DNA of 64,000 bases from Agelaius tricolor (lineage: Eukaryota; Chordata; Aves; Passeriformes; Icteridae): the NCBI GenBank assembly GCA_023055355.1, contig JALJCS010000001.1, forward strand, positions 76,673,381 through 76,737,380, read 5' to 3'. The notes under the pieces were generated by a model that made no database searches, was not told the origin of the DNA, and was given only the letters and a program-made list of their open reading frames with translations. This document shows positions 36,215 through 50,999 of the stretch, piece by piece (position 1 is the first letter of the stretch; each line of letters starts with the position of its first letter). A program made the position numbers and the translations under genes.

Positions 36215-36281
36215 TTGGGGTTTTGTTTGTTTTTGTTTGTTTGTTTGTTTGTTTTGTTTGTTTGTTTGTTTGTTTTGTTTG
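36201..36281 (+). repeat. (GTTT)n microsatellite, imperfect
   Basis: The G/T tract of the second duplicated copy runs on into an array of GTTT units with occasional GTTTT and a TTTTTTGGGG interruption. It ends at 'gtttggatt'. Confidence 0.93.
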
Positions 36282-39200
36282 GATTTTTTAAAATAAGAAC
36301 TTACAGCTAAGGGTGCTCTACCCTTTGGGGGCTATAATGGTCCTTAAGAGATCTTCCAGTCCAGCCTCCATGGTGGAGGAATACTGAGGATATTTTCACT
36401 GAATATTTACCAAAACTCTACTTAAAAGTTACCCATGATAATGTTCTATAACCTCACTCAATAATCTGTTCTACATCTTAATTATGCTTATCATTATAGT
36501 AAATAAAGAGTGGAATTCAAACTTTCCTGTTGAATAAAGGGAAAGAACATTTGTTCATTGTAACAATCTACTTGTATTTGAGGACTGAGGTCTTATTGGA
36601 TACGATGGGTATTGGATAAATAGAAAAAATCTTTTATTCCATTCAGACTAATGAGCTGCCTGAGTCCATAACAAAATTCAGTGCAAACCTGTTTATATAA
36701 TAAAACACAGTGCAGCTCCATTACCCTGAAAATTGTTTAGGAAGATGAAAAGTGAAAGACCCACTGCTGAAAAACATTATGAAGGTAAAAAGTATGATCC
36801 TTTAAATAATTTTTTCAGCAGCGAATTATTGTCAGCTCAATTTTACAGGTCTATTAGAACTGAGATGTAATGAAAATAAACAAAACCCCTACCTGCATTG
36901 GAAATCTCTTTTCTACAACTTAATCTGCATTGAAATGTCCAGGAAAATTTTTATTAAAATTAATTTTGAAAAAATTCAATCATCTCTAACCATCTGTTGT
37001 CTTATCGGAAATTCCGTGTGCAATTTGCAGTTAACTGTATTTAAATATGATGATTCAAATCACTTAACTCTTCAAACTATCAGCAATTCTGTATAATTTT
37101 TTACTTCTACAAGAATAAATAAAGCTATAGGCCGAGTATTCTGCATCATCTCCTTCACTTGGGTTTTCTGCCCAGGAAGGAAAAGTGACATGAGCAGTTT
37201 GCCCTCGTGACAAAGGGGGTGATTTTTCCAGCTGGTTGGAGGCTGTCCTCCCATCATGATTGCTCATGCTGACACTGCTGACACCCACAACTATTACGGA
37301 TGGTGTTAAAAAAAATCACATATTTAAAAATAATATTTGTGTTTTCTTGGTTTTGAGTTGAGATCATCCATTTTCTCTGCCTGTCGAGACTTTTTGATTA
37401 ACACTCAGTGCTCTGCTACCTAAAGCCAGTTTTGGAAATGAACACTGATGTCACCTGAGTTCTCCCAATAGGGATCCAGGAGCTGGTGCTGAGAGAAACG
37501 CAGCATCCACAGGGACAGGAATGCACGTGCACAGGAGTCCTGAGAATGGTAACACTATGTGCAGCGTGTTGTCCAGGGTTTTCCAACCTGGTTTGTGGGT
37601 AGAATATTCTGGTCTAACACTTCTCAGCTTGTTTCCTGATAGATAGCCTACTGTTTCCTTCCATCCCAATTACAGCCCCACACATCACTCCCTAGTTAGC
37701 AACAATTTACGTTTTACTTCTCTCCCTTTTAACTTCAGAGTCCATTTTCCTCTCTGCCTAGAGTGACTAGGATATCTAACTCTCCAACAGCTTCCACATT
37801 TTGAATGGAAAATAAATTATCAATATCAAACCTCAAGGCAGCCTTGAATATCTTCTCTACCACTGGTGGATTTTTTTGGCTTTACCACTCTGCTCACCCC
37901 CACTGAACCCCCTCTGTTGCCAGGGTATCTTAGAAAAAAGAGTGGTTATAGAATCCACACCAATTAAAGAATGACAAAGGTGCAGTATGGACAATTTGTG
38001 TGAATGCATGACACAGCCTTTCCAGAGGAAAGCTTTTCCCTGTCCTCCTAAGTGATGGAGCTCTGCTCTGTTGGTCAGAAATGAGAACACAATAGAGCCA
38101 GGAGGAAAAGGTTCATTATGGTTCTTCTTTGAGAATTTTTACCACTGTCCATTTAAGCATCTTTAATATTTTTTTTTAATCTGGCATTAATAGATTTTAG
38201 GCAGCATCTGGCAATCTATTATATCTCTTGAGAGGAAAATTCTTGCTTGAGGCTTGAGATTTTTTGTTTGAGATTTTAAAAAAATCTCATCTATTCATCA
38301 GAGATGAAATGCAATTTTGAAGAGAAAGGTTATGTAGATTATCCTATGGCTGCAAACTTGAGAGTTTTGCTGAATCTCCTTAAATAAAGAGTTTGGCCAG
38401 CGGGGAATTTATGTGGATCCATCTGTATGGAAATCAGAGAATACAGCCCAAGCCATTAGCCTCCATTCATTGTCTCCCTAGGAAATAAAAAATCTCAGGA
38501 ACTAGATCCTAATATATAGGAGTAAGTAAGATATCTATTTCTTCCTCCCTACAATTACTGGGCATGTATTCCTGCAACTCTTTTCTTATCTACCTGAAAA
38601 CTCTTTTTATACTTACTTGAGAAAGAGCAAGCATCTCTCTGTCTCCATTCTGGCACTGCAACAACCCTACATCCTAATCTAACTCTCCAGTTTAATTTTG
38701 GGAACTCCTGAAAGGCTTAAAAAATTGTCTTGCAGCAGCTCCACTCCCCAGGTCCATCCCCACCTGACACAGCAGGGCCAGGCTGATTCCTCCAAGCACA
38801 GCCCATGGAGGCTGTTCAAGCTGTGAGTGGGGATTGACCAGGACTGCAGGCTGAGGACTTTGCACACAGTTCAAAGTACTGGAATTCCTTAGCAAAACAT
38901 CCAAGCCATATCTTGGTGTAGTTATATGGCCTTGTAAATGCTTACTTGTACTTTCCCAAAACTATGTTTCCTGCAGTACAACATACATTATCCACAGTAC
39001 TACAGGGCAGATAAATGAGTTGCTAGTTCTCCAGCTTTCTAGTGGTTGAAAAAGAAATGTAGAAAGTAATTTCCTTCAATACAGGAAAAGGAGTTGTGGG
39101 AAAATGGTGAAATATTTGGAGATTCTTTCCCTGTTTTGCTATGGATCTTTCTAGAACCCATTAGTTGACCTCTATCCTAATGTCTTTCAGTGTTTCTGGG

Positions 39201-39999
39201 GAAACAGCAGATTTTACGGAGTTTATTGGGTTATGGAGTTTATTGGCAAAGTCCCCAGATGACATTAGAGGTAAATTTATGTTGGCCCCTCCATTGCTTT
39301 TTAATTTCTACTATTTTAAAAATTCTCATTATTTGTTATACAACGGAAATGAAAGACACTTCTGATACATTTGCATTTCATACAAAGATTAAGGATTAAG
39401 GAAAGGAAGAGTTAAACCAGTCACACTCTTTTTGTACCACTTATACCACTGAATCATCTAATTTATTCCTAATTCTTATATTCTTGGTAAAATAATCCAG
39501 CTGAAGTACCTCACTTTCTTTTTTAGATAGACTCTCTTCAGCTAGAGGTAGGCAAGAGAATTTCCTCTATTACAGAAAAACAATTTCTCTTTGTGGACTA
39601 CCATGGTAAAATGACTTTAAGGAGTTTTAAAATGAAATATCTGACCCTCGTAGGGGCCGAGGGAATCTCTTCTGTATTTCTCTGTGGAACTTTCAAAAAG
39701 AATTCTCACTGGGAATGGATCTTCCACATTAAATTGTGGGTAAACAGAACAAAGAGAAAGCAAATTATTTCCCAGATGAGAGGAAGAATCCTACCTCAGG
39801 CCATTATGGGTAAAAACCATGCAACATTTTTATATGGCATTATGAAAAATTTCTTATGAATCATAAAAATTCCATATATTTTTTTCATGCATACATTCAA
39901 TACCTATAAAATGTAAATAACTTTGACCTTAGGTGTTTTGAAACTGAAGCATCATTTTTTCCTATAACACAAAGAATGCTTTTCAAAAGAGACCTTGAC
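36282..39999. other. Non-coding stretch
   Basis: No gene or repeat recognised. A small local duplication of 'ggagtttattgg' occurs at about 39219 and 39234. Short T and A runs only. Confidence 0.45.
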
Positions 40000-42900
40000 A
40001 CAGGCAAAGTGGTAAAGATTAGCAATCATAACTTCAAACCAAACACCATTACACCACCATTCCCTTCTGTTTATCATGATTAATCTCCTCTTTCCAGGAA
40101 CATAGAAACCACCCAATCCGGTGGTAAAAAGAAAAGCTGCAGGTATTTTAAGTGTCAATAGGATTTCAATAACTCCTTAAAATTATTGCAGGAAAACCTG
40201 AAACCTTGACTGCTGATGGTGTTTTTGCAAAATCCATTTGCTGAGGTTAAAGGAGTCTCAGTAGGATGAGGGAGGGCAGAGCTGTAACACCAATTCTGAG
40301 CATCCAGTCCTGCAGCTGGTTCCTGCTGGAATGTTTTGTTACCTAGTTTTGTGACAGTATTGGATTGTTAGCAGAGGTCATGGGAGCACAGTCTGAGCTG
40401 GCTGCTTGCTGCTGCTCCTATTTCTTTGCAGGAAGAGCTGCATATGGCTCTGTGTGACCACACTGATCACATCTGTCTAAGTGGTTTGGTTTTAGGTGCT
40501 GGCTGTTGTTGGCTGCAATTGAATAAACATCTCTGTGAGATGTTCTTTTGTGTATTCATGGCTGCTTATGCAATTTGTTTATTCATAACAGAGCTGGGTT
40601 GTTATTGCTTTTGCCCTTATGACAGGAAACCTTCCACCATTATCCTTATGGTTAATTTTATCTTGTTATGCAATCCTTTTCCTCAGGTGTCTTCTTAGTC
40701 CTTGGAGGGAGAAATAGAAATTGAAACTCAGTTTCAAATGTGACTAAATTCAAAGAAGCAAAATCAGTCAAGACATGTTTCTCTCAAACAAAACTCTATA
40801 TAGTTAGAAAAACTATTTAAGTGACACCTGTGAACATGTATTGTACAAATGTTATACCTCATTCTTGAAATGACAACAGTATTATATGAAATTTTGAGTA
40901 TTTATTTAATTTTCCAAGACACATTTCTAGTCACTTTAATAATAGCTGGTGATTTGTTGGTATCATATTTTTGTAGCAACATTTTTTACTTAATCTCTTA
41001 AAGAAAACAAATGCATAGAATTGTAAAATATAGGCACCAAATATTTTGCTTCTAGGTACATGGAGAATGTTCTTAACTGAACCCAGCAGTCATGGTTTTC
41101 CTATATATCTACCTCTATGACCCTCATTCTTCCTGAGGATCTCATGTTTAATCAGTTGTGGAAAGCCTCTATAGTAATTTCAGAAAAAAAAACCCAACTA
41201 ATTAATGGTCAGCTCATATTGCTCAATTCAGACTTTTCTAGAGAAAATGATTTCCTAAATGGAATGCAGGTGCATCAATCCAGAGCCATTTCTCAAAGAA
41301 TAACATTTCTCTGAGGAAGATGGTATGCAAGTAAAGCCCCAAAAATTAGTACAAGATGATCTGCTTGGAATTTAAATTATCTTTATTAATTATGGTTGTT
41401 ATTTATTAGAAATTTATGAAATATAAATCTAATAATAAATCAATTCCTCACAATTATTCCCAATGAGATTCCTTCACATCATGTCTATGATTATCTTTGT
41501 AAAACAGAGCATTGAATGTCTTCTATTTTTTTGTTACTATATTCTTGCATTTGTAACTATCTGCTTTTCAGTGTATGATACTTTTCTGAAGGAACTTCAG
41601 AGGGAGCAAAAAATAGCAGAAAGGGAGGGATGGCAGATAATAAAGTGGCAACTTAGTGATGAGGGCAGTTGCTTGGAGACTGTATGTGAATCTCATTTCT
41701 TTGAGGAGGGATTGAGTATAAATTTCCCATTACTTCTCAGTTGTCTACTGCATCATCCCAATATTATGTGTGAAGAAGAGGTACGTTCTATGGACTTGTT
41801 GAAAAAAATAATTAATCTGCAATAGCATTCTGGGAAATCCACATGTGTTGTGAATAGAGTTTGTTCCATGTATCACATTGCTGTCTTCAGATTGCTTCAG
41901 TTTTTTATCTTTGGGTTTATTAGTCCTAGGCATGACCAGAGCTGAAACAATGCTGAGGAGCATTTCAAGTTCAACTGGGTTGTACCTGGTGTATTTAAGT
42001 CCTCTCTAAATTATTCAAGAACTGAGCAAGATCTTTCAGGATCATGACTGTGGACAGAGGTAACCAAACTTTGTCTTACACTCTTTTTGGCAGCTGAACT
42101 TCTGCTTTTCCCCTCACATCCAACCATGATGTAAATGATACATGCAGCACCAAATCCCTAAATTTAGACAATATTAAGGTGGAAGCTGAAGCTGCCTGTA
42201 TGGTTCAGAGAGGTCTCTGGAAAGCACATCAAGCTGCCTAAATTTGACAGTAGTCAGGTCCCTAATTTGGGTGACCTAATTCCTGTGTGGAAGCACACAC
42301 TTCTCTCTGCTGACTGTAGAGGGAACCTGGGCACCAAAGGTAGGTGCTTGCAGAGGTGGTGTCTGTTCCCCATTGTCTGCAAGCTTTCCATTCAGAAATG
42401 GCAATTAAATCCTGTGCTGTGTGTTCATCTCCTGGGCTATTCTAAAGTCCACAGAAATTAGATCTTCCCTGTACCTTCCCTGTACCTTTTCCTCTCTGTT
42501 TACTTTGGAAGTAAAACTTGCATTGCACACAAACCTTGCCCACACATGGGCTCATAATTTGCAACATTTAACATGAAACATTCATCTTTGAAGTTAATAA
42601 CTAGAAATTTGTATACCTTCTCTGTCTGCAAGGTTGTTTGGAAGGTTTAGCCCTTTCTATAAGTAGTAGTAGAAAATATATTTTTTTCTTAATTTATATT
42701 GTCAATAGATCTATACAATGAAATTGTGCAAAATTTAAAATAAAAATTATATTAAAATAAATAAAAGTTTCATAATATTTTAAAAGATTAGGCCGACATT
42801 CTTTATTTAGTGTTACAGCTACAAAACCTTTCCATTATATGTATATGTTGTTAATAGGACTGTTATGGTGAAGAAGCAGAGAAACAGAAATATTTCCCTT

Positions 42901-43473
42901 TACCACTGATTTGGGATTTATTGGCTGCATGTGAATGTGAATTAGTCAGGATTTTTTCTATACATTTTTTTTCAATTTACACATATTCCTTCCTATCTTT
43001 CACGTATTCTTCCTATCTTCCTGGACTTTTCTTTATGTACACAAGACTTCATGGAAAAGGCTAATTCTGAGTCTCATTCCTCCAGATTTTGTTAGATTCA
43101 TGCCTTCAGGACAGCTCTTCCCAGCTTATTTTCTTTGGCTGCAGCAGTATTTTCCAGGTCAAAGTCAGCTTGCTTTGCCCATTCCTTGAGCCAGCCAGAG
43201 TCTGTGAAACATCAGAAGTGTTCCACTGAGCTAGAGCTAACAAACCCCGCGACCCAGCAGGATTTATTTGTTCTGAGGAGTTTTGCTCCCCACTAATGCA
43301 GCCCCAGTCTTTCAGGAGTCAGCAGGAGGGAACCAGGGAAAGAATAAGCCTGTGAATCTTAAGACACTTTTGCTGAAGCTTGTGCAGCAACACGTGAGCT
43401 GATGTAGAGTCTTTGCCCTGTGATCAGCTGTGTGAAGAGAGAGGAAAAAGCCATTGAGACACAGGTCTCAGCA
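40000..43473. other. Non-coding stretch
   Basis: No gene or repeat recognised. The frame at 41463-41825 (120 residues) starts with a hydrophobic stretch but shows no domain, and nothing nearby supports it as an exon. Confidence 0.45.
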
Positions 43474-43553
43474 AGTGGCTGTAGATGGCCCTGCTTCAAT
43501 TGGGAGCTTGGCCTTCAAAATTCTTTTCCAACCTCAACCATTCTGTGAATTTC
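43474..43553 (+). mobile_element. CR1 LINE, short 3' terminal fragment
   Basis: 'gtggctgtagatggccctgc' at 43475 and 'cttttccaacctcaaccatt' at 43523, followed by 'ctgtgaattt', match the last ~80 bp of a CR1 family. The region upstream cannot be assigned. Confidence 0.8.
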
Positions 43554-44477
43554 ATGCCAGTGCATTTATGGCTTTCATAGCATGAAAATCTGTTCTCTTG
43601 ATAGGTCAAGTGTAATAGTAACAAAAATTGGCTTAATTGGTGGCCTAATTATTTTCTAGGGAAATGAATTATGCCTGATGCCTATATCTTGACCTTTGCT
43701 TTGAACTACAGCAGTTTGTACCTGGGGCAAAAGGAAATTTGCATTTAGCATCAGGAATAACAGCCTCAAATAAAATGGAGAAATAAGTTTTAATAATACT
43801 TCAATTAATTAAGATAATGCACTTGTTTTTCTTTGCTGCTATTAGTTCTTTCATAATTGCTACAGAGCCATCTGAGAAACCTCCAAGATCCCAGTTATCT
43901 CTAGATACTGACGGAACATAAAATTATTTGAATGAAATCTGTAATATCCAATTCGTTGGACATCACTAATGTACTATGTAGCACAACAGAAAAACATTTG
44001 AAGGCTTTGCCAGATATTTACTTAGAAGAGACACTTTACACAAAATTTCTTGTAGGGATGAGAATTTGGCCATCCTCTCATACAATCTTGCCAATCTGCT
44101 TGTTTCAAAGCACAATTCTAAATGGACCTGGATGTGACATCTTTGGTGCATAGAGCAAAAAGTTCTCTCAGCCACCAAGAACAAGCAAGGATCTTCTGAA
44201 TTTTAGGCAGCCACACAGAATGGTTTCATGAAGGGGAGGTGAAACCTCTCACATTCAGAAGGGGTAAGAAAGACTTGTGCTACTTCTCTGCAGATTCAAG
44301 AGAGCAGCTGATGGAAAAGGAGCTAAGAAATGAGAAAACTATCCAGGCAAGTGGAGGGGTTGAAGGAGGAGTGGCCTACAGTGGGTTATACAGGTGTTGG
44401 CTTGTCTTCCTGCCATGTGCTTGCAGAACACTTTGGGTGAGATTCAGATGCAGATTCAGACAGTTAAATGCAAGGGC
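43554..44477. other. Non-coding stretch
   Basis: No gene or element recognised between two CR1 fragments that point in opposite directions. Confidence 0.5.
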
Positions 44478-44752
44478 TGAGATCACAGAACCAAAGAATA
44501 TGTCAAGTTGGAAGGGATTCATAAGGATCATTTAGTTCAGCTCCTGGGCCTGCACAGCACCATCCCCAAGGGTCACCATGTGCCCAAATGCTTCTTGAGC
44601 TCTGTCAGGCTGGTGCTGTGACCACTTCCCTGGGACCCTGGTCCAGCAGCCCACCATCCTCTGGAGGAAGAACCTTTTTCTAATATTCAACCTAAACCTC
44701 CTCTGACACAACTTCAGCCCATTCCCTGGGGTCCTGTCATTGTTTCACATGT
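44478..44752 (-). mobile_element. CR1 LINE, 3' end fragment (reverse orientation)
   Basis: 'gatcacagaaccaaagaata' (44479), 'tcaagttggaagggattcat' (44503), 'tctgtcaggctggtgctgtg' (44601), 'accacttccctgggaccctg' (44621), 'ggaggaagaacctttttcta' (44663) and 'acaacttcagcccattccct' (44708) follow the reverse complement of CR1. The layout matches the copy at 4.7 kb and probably the same subfamily. Confidence 0.9.
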
Positions 44753-47700
44753 AAACCTCTCATTCACCTGCAGTGGCAGATGAATTTAATATTTACTGCA
44801 TCTCCAGACTGCACCAGTGTGTCACAGATACTTACATTCAGCTCCAAACTTGGAACTGAACTCTTGCCCTTTGTCTCTGGGATGCAAGTGTCCCCAGTGC
44901 TGTATTCTGGTGGTATAAGGACTGTCCCTATGCCTCAGGCACCTGTTGGTCATTTCTGCAGCAGCCACATGTGGAACCTGACACGAGGAGCACAGTGCTG
45001 TCTACAAGGGTCTATGGCAGGGTCCTGTGAAGAGCCAGCTCTCAGAGCTTCTCTGTTCCTGCCAATCTCATCTTTCTGAAATGAAGCAGGAGTTGAGGAA
45101 GGACCAAAGCATATGCACCTGTAATGAACAAGACAATACAGAAGTGACTTTGGGATTAAATTTTGTCAGCAAGCACATAAATTATTTCAGCATTTTTAAT
45201 CCAATTCTTGAGAGCAAGAACACACCTTACTCTGAACTCATTTGGTAAAATAGTTTCATTCATTTTGTTTTCTAAAACAGAGTGAAAGCCACTTCACTTA
45301 TTACAGCAGGGAAGAAATCTAATACAGCTTTGATTTCTTCATCTTCTTCCTTTGGGCTGCTAACTGTGTCTGTACCAAGGAAGGGAGTTGCTGTTCCATG
45401 AGACTTGCTGTTCCCTGTTTGAGGTCAGGGCTGGAGCAAGGCACTTGTCCCATTGATGTGTATGTTCCTTGGCAGGTTTCTTTATGCTAGCATCTTGAAC
45501 ATCACTTGGTGACACATACTGGGACAACTTTTAAGCAGGTTGTTATTAAAAGGATGGAGGATTATTTATGTGGCAGTTTTTTTGGAATGAGTACTGTGTT
45601 ATAGCCCATCAATTCTCAAAATCTGCTCACAGACATTAAAATGCAAAGTGCACTTGTCAGACATAGTTCTCCTTCCATTGTTACTGAATTTAAAGATAAA
45701 AATTTTATTTTCTCTGTTGGAAAAGATTTGGGACAACTAAAATATTAACTCCTCTTACTATGATCATAGAACAAAGTCACATTACAGGTTTAAAATCTGA
45801 ATGTGAGGATGAGATCATCTGATACTGAGAAGACTATTTTTCTGCATGCTATAAAATATCTGAATGTGGGGACAGCATGTGTTTCAATATGTGGTTAATT
45901 GGGTAGAAAAAATGCCAAATAGCAAACAATCATAACTTGTTGCAGTTTTCACTCACTGTGCCTGGATGATGCCCAAACTGGTGCACAGCTCTGTATGAGC
46001 AGAGGTTTGAAATCCATCACAATGCCAAACACTTCATATCTACCAGCCTTTGGGGCAGTTCCTGCCAGGAGAGCTGAATAGTGAACTCACTGCATCTTAG
46101 GGAAAGCTGAGGGCAATTTGTGTGAGAGCTTTTTGAGAAAATGCTTCTTTTTTTTTCTCTTGTGCTCCAGTTTCTCATTAAGGCTTTTGCAGGGGGGGAA
46201 TCTCCTTTTCCTGTCCTCAAAGATTAAATATTTACTTTCTGAAGTGCTGCTATGCTGCTTCAGAGAGGTTATAGTTGTCACTGTTGACCTGTTCAGGAGT
46301 TAATTCCAGGTGCAGTAACTGGTGCCATGACCAGCCCTGGTGCTGTACAGAAAGGGCACAGGGTGGCAGCTTCATCACCCCTGCCTGCACAGGACCTGAG
46401 CTAAACTGCACAGAGGTATCACTTCAGAAATAACCTAATTCAGTGTTCATCTCGTTTTTAATTTGTAAAATAAGAAATATTAGTGTTCTTTTTCTCTTCT
46501 AGAAAAGATTATCTGGAAAAGACCTGTAATTTGGTGGAAAATTTTCAACTGTCCTTGCACAAACTCTCATGACATCAGGCTGAATTATTTCTAGTACTAT
46601 CCTTGTAGTGCCTTCTGAGCAACCAGATTTACTAAATTGCTGTATTTTTAGGTGCATAATAGCAGGTTACTAGTGATTCAACATCTCTGTGAATTATCTA
46701 AGTAAGGCTAACACAAATTAATCTTGAAACTCCATCTCATTGCCCACCTATTTCTGGTCTTTCACAGACTATGTCCTTTTCTTCAGAAGTCATTGTTCTT
46801 TGGTATCATTATGTACAAAGTCTGACCTCACTACATCTCTGACTAATCCTGCCTTGTCTCAGGTGCTGATTTTATACTGACATGATGATATGAACCAGGT
46901 GAGGACTAATAAAGATTCCTTTCTTATGATTTTAAAACAGCATACATAAGGTAGTGCAGGTCGTACACAGAACGACATAACAGCATTGCTGTCTATCAAT
47001 AGAAAAAACTTATGGTCTAATGAAAAATAAGAAATTGAATCAATACAACAGCATCTATTTATTCTTGCTTTTCTTATCTTTTATGTAAAAAGAATTGGTA
47101 AACGTATTATGGAATTCGAATATCAAAGGAGGAACAAAATGTAGGGGAGAGAAATAAAGATGTAAAGAAGAGGGAAGGATGATTTTTTGGGAAGAGACCT
47201 AACAAATCAATGAACCTTTGGGCCAAGGAAGGTAGGTCCAAATGTCAGGTGCTGCACTCACCTGTTTGAATGATGAATTGCAGCACAGAGAACATTCTGA
47301 CACAGGGCATGTAACAATATGCCAGTGCAAGAAAGGTTGCAGAAATGTCACCTGTCTCACACTACACAGCTTTATTGCTGGAGTCACCCAGTGTCATGAC
47401 CATTCTGCATGCAAAGTTAGCCACTGTGATGGGAACACACACTTAACATATGTGTTATGGTTAATTTTCACCTCTGAAAACATTAATTTAACACCACAAA
47501 TACAGTGACAAAATTGCACAAGTGATCATGAAGTGTCTGAGCAAATTTGGAATGTGATATGGCAGTAAAAATCATGGTTTTGTTCATGTATTCTTCAAAA
47601 TCTAAGAAAATTATTAGTTTAGGCATTTGGCTCCACTGAAAGCATCTCTCTATGTTTTTAAATAATGTTTTGATAATCTTAGCATTGCATGGCATTTCAA

Positions 47701-50700
47701 GCTGGGAGCATTTCATCTGAGTGAGGCTGGAGCTTGTTCAGGTGTGACACTGCCTGAGGAAAGGGGACAGGTAGCCCCCTACCCTGCCCAGGTTACCTTG
47801 GGGCTGGTATCACATTGGTACACACAGCTCCAGGGATCCAATCACAAAGTTGCTTTCAGAAATTGCTTAGGTTTCACCAGGAAAAGTCTCAGCAGTCTCA
47901 CTGGAAAGCTGGTGCCAACTTTTCCAGTTAATTTTTCCACGTAGGTGAAGCAGAAAGTCAATAATAATCAGTTTGTAGGAAAAAAATCCCGATAGTTAAA
48001 CATATTGACAATTTTTATTTATCTGTGCAATGACCATGTTGGGGATTTTTGTGAACAGAAAAGCCTCTCTGGTTGAGAGTGAAGTGTGTAAGAGTTTTCT
48101 GCTTACTTTACCCTCCTCTCCCTGAGTCATCTTTTCAAATCTTATTGTAGATATAGTCTGGGAAAAAGAAAAGTAAAGCTGAGGCATCCTCCTGGCAGTA
48201 ATCCCTCAGGCAGCAGGAGTAGGAGCAGTTGTGTGTGTGGGGAGATGCCAGGGGAGCATTCCCTCAGACAAGGGGACAGGGACTGAGCTGATGGGCAGCC
48301 ATGCTCTGTGAAAAGCAGAGGCTCAACCCCAGAAAGCTCTTCTTTACAGGTGATGGTCTTACAATAGCCAAGGATTTTATTTTTCTACTTGATATTGAAT
48401 ATCCACCTAGGGAAAGGGAGTAAATATTTACACTGTCCTGCTCCACTCATGGATGAAAAGTGTCAAGTAACCAAGTTGAAGCAAATTGCCTTCACAGCTC
48501 AGTGGCCTTTTCTGCCTTGCTTGCAGTTTCTCCCATGCTTCTGCAGGTAATGATGAAAAATTCAGCCTCATGATACCAGGTGTGGGAAGCATCCACAGCT
48601 ATTACATGGGAAGATGCACAAAATTTGATTAAAGGGAGAAAGATTTCCTGACAAATGTAGGACATGCAGACAAGATGTCTGAAAAGGCCAGCAGCTTTCC
48701 TCTTTGCCCACAGCAGTTTTTAAACTGCCACCAATTCCTTCTCTCAGACAGCTGTTTATGATATTCTTCGGACCCCTGTCTGAGGCAGAGCTCCTGAAAA
48801 GTAATAAAGTAGAGAGTGTGGATGTCTTTAGGGACTGTGGTGTTATTACTTACAGAGCTGCATAAGCTGGCAAGTGGAAGGAGAGCTTTGCACTGCAGGT
48901 ACCTCTGCAGAGCACTTTGAGTACAGCCATGAGCATAAATCACACAGCCTCAAGAATACCCCTGGGAAGCATAATTCAGAAAATAGATGACATTATATGT
49001 AAGAGTAGTTTCTGTGAGTTCCTTCTTGCTTTCAAGGGGTAATGCTGTACTTGTGTAGCAGAAAATCTCTAAACAACAATTCCAATCAAATATACTAAAT
49101 TGCGTTTGGCCAGCCTATCCTTGCTTGCTGCCTTAGAGGTCTGTTCCTGGCAAGATGTAACAAGGATAGAACAAAGATCTGGGTAATACAATTGGAGGTG
49201 TAAGCAGTATGGTTGTTTCCTTGTGCAGGCAAAGCAGCAGAGGGAATAGGAGATTTCATCCTGACTTGATAAAGCTTTCTCAGGAGAGGAAAGTAGTCAC
49301 ACATCTGATGAAAAATCCACAAAATACTTTACCTTCTTTTTTTTTCTCTGAAAGGAAAACAAACTTACTTTGAAATAAAAATTGCACCTTTAAATTAAGA
49401 AAAAAACCCAAAATATTTTTGTCTTTTCATTTTCATTTAGCTAGAAGAAAAGCAGATCTTTGTCCATACTTGGTGTTCATTTCTATCCTTTCCATCTCCA
49501 CCTACCTGTGCTTAAGTTTTACTTCTTAATTTAAAACTGAAATCTCATTCAGAATGTGATAGCAAGGAAGTTATCTCTTGTGTTAAAAACTTTGCTCCTT
49601 AAGCTTCTTTGACAACCAACTTCATGAAGCTTTTATTCACTGCCAGCTAACCCTGTATGCTTTATTTGAAGTGTGTTAATTTGTCACTTGTTGGTCAGAA
49701 CACACAGTTATCAGTCCAGGCTTGTGAAAAAGAATTAACTTAAAAACCAAAGTGTGAGAATGTATTTCAGAACTTTTGTCTCCTAATCTGATCTGTGGAT
49801 TAGCAAGGTTTTGAGGGTATGCAATTGAAATCTTCGCTAGTGAGGACAAAAAGAAAAAGGGCCAGATACTATAAGCTTTTAGAGCATCAATATTCCCCCA
49901 AATTCAGTAGAAATTTGTGCATTAAACCTTTATATGTCTATTCCAGGGACTGCTCTATATATTTCCATTCAATGTTTGCAAATAAATGAGTGTTTCTGTA
50001 GGTACAGAACTTGTGTCCCACAGAGCCAGGGATGGTTTTGAACTGAAGATGAGCAAGTTTGTTGATGAAGGCTACAGCTTGGTTCTTAAGACCTGGATTT
50101 TAATATGAGGGGAATTTGAACTTTCTGTGGCTCTTTCATATTTCCATGTACCATTTTCAAGCATTGACTAATTTCAAACCAAACTCTTTAAGACAAAACC
50201 AGCAAAACAAAATGTAATCTTTGGTCAGACATGAGGTTTGATAATCCAGCAGTCACACAAAAGTTCCCACAAAGATTGGATAACCCTATAGGGAGTAAGT
50301 ACATCCCCTCATCAAATTTGGTCCCACTAGAAACTGAATGAAAAGAGGAAAAAGTCAAATTATATTCTATTTAATTTTATCAGAATAAAAAATATAAATA
50401 ATCTCCAAATCTTGCATAATGCAAGAGAACATGTGAATTTTGTAAAGTTCCCTGTATTGACAGACTATATTGCTCCTAATAAGTGTGAAGAGGAACATTT
50501 TGTGTAAAGACCAAGTAGTAACTAGAGAGAAGCCTCTGAAATAGATGCACACTCTTTGAGCTACTGCTGGGTACTAATAGTACAGACTGGATGCTACTCT
50601 TATCTTTTGAATCTCAAAGACAATAAAGAGGTAGTGAAAGCCCAGCACTGCAAACAGATGAAGGTTTTGCTAAGAACTCATTCCCCTTTAAAGGTGATGC

Positions 50701-50999
50701 TGAAAACTTTGACAATCTTTGGAAGAAAAGGACAGCATGGGACAGCTATAGCCTGCAAAGTGACAGGAAACACACAGAATAGACATTTGTATATTGAGTA
50801 AATTTTCCCAAGAATTGCTGAGGAAGGAGCAGGGGTCTATCTCCTAGTCTTTGTAATTCAATTTTTTGGGTGAAGATATTTGGCTTATCCAATCTACATT
50901 ATTAAAACTGCAGTGTTAATGAAATACTTGCAAATACCTACACTCAAACTAACTTTAAGTGCTTGAATCCTAACTCTCTTGAGTAGTTAAGTTATTGAT
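44753..50999. other. Non-coding stretch
   Basis: No gene, RNA or recognisable mobile element. Frames here (for example 44780-45079, 48629-48943) are short, overlap on both strands and show no known domain. Confidence 0.45.

Noticed and set aside
41463..41825. 120-residue frame with a hydrophobic N-terminal part
   Set aside because: The hydrophobic stretch is expected from T-rich DNA; no exon boundaries or domain support it.
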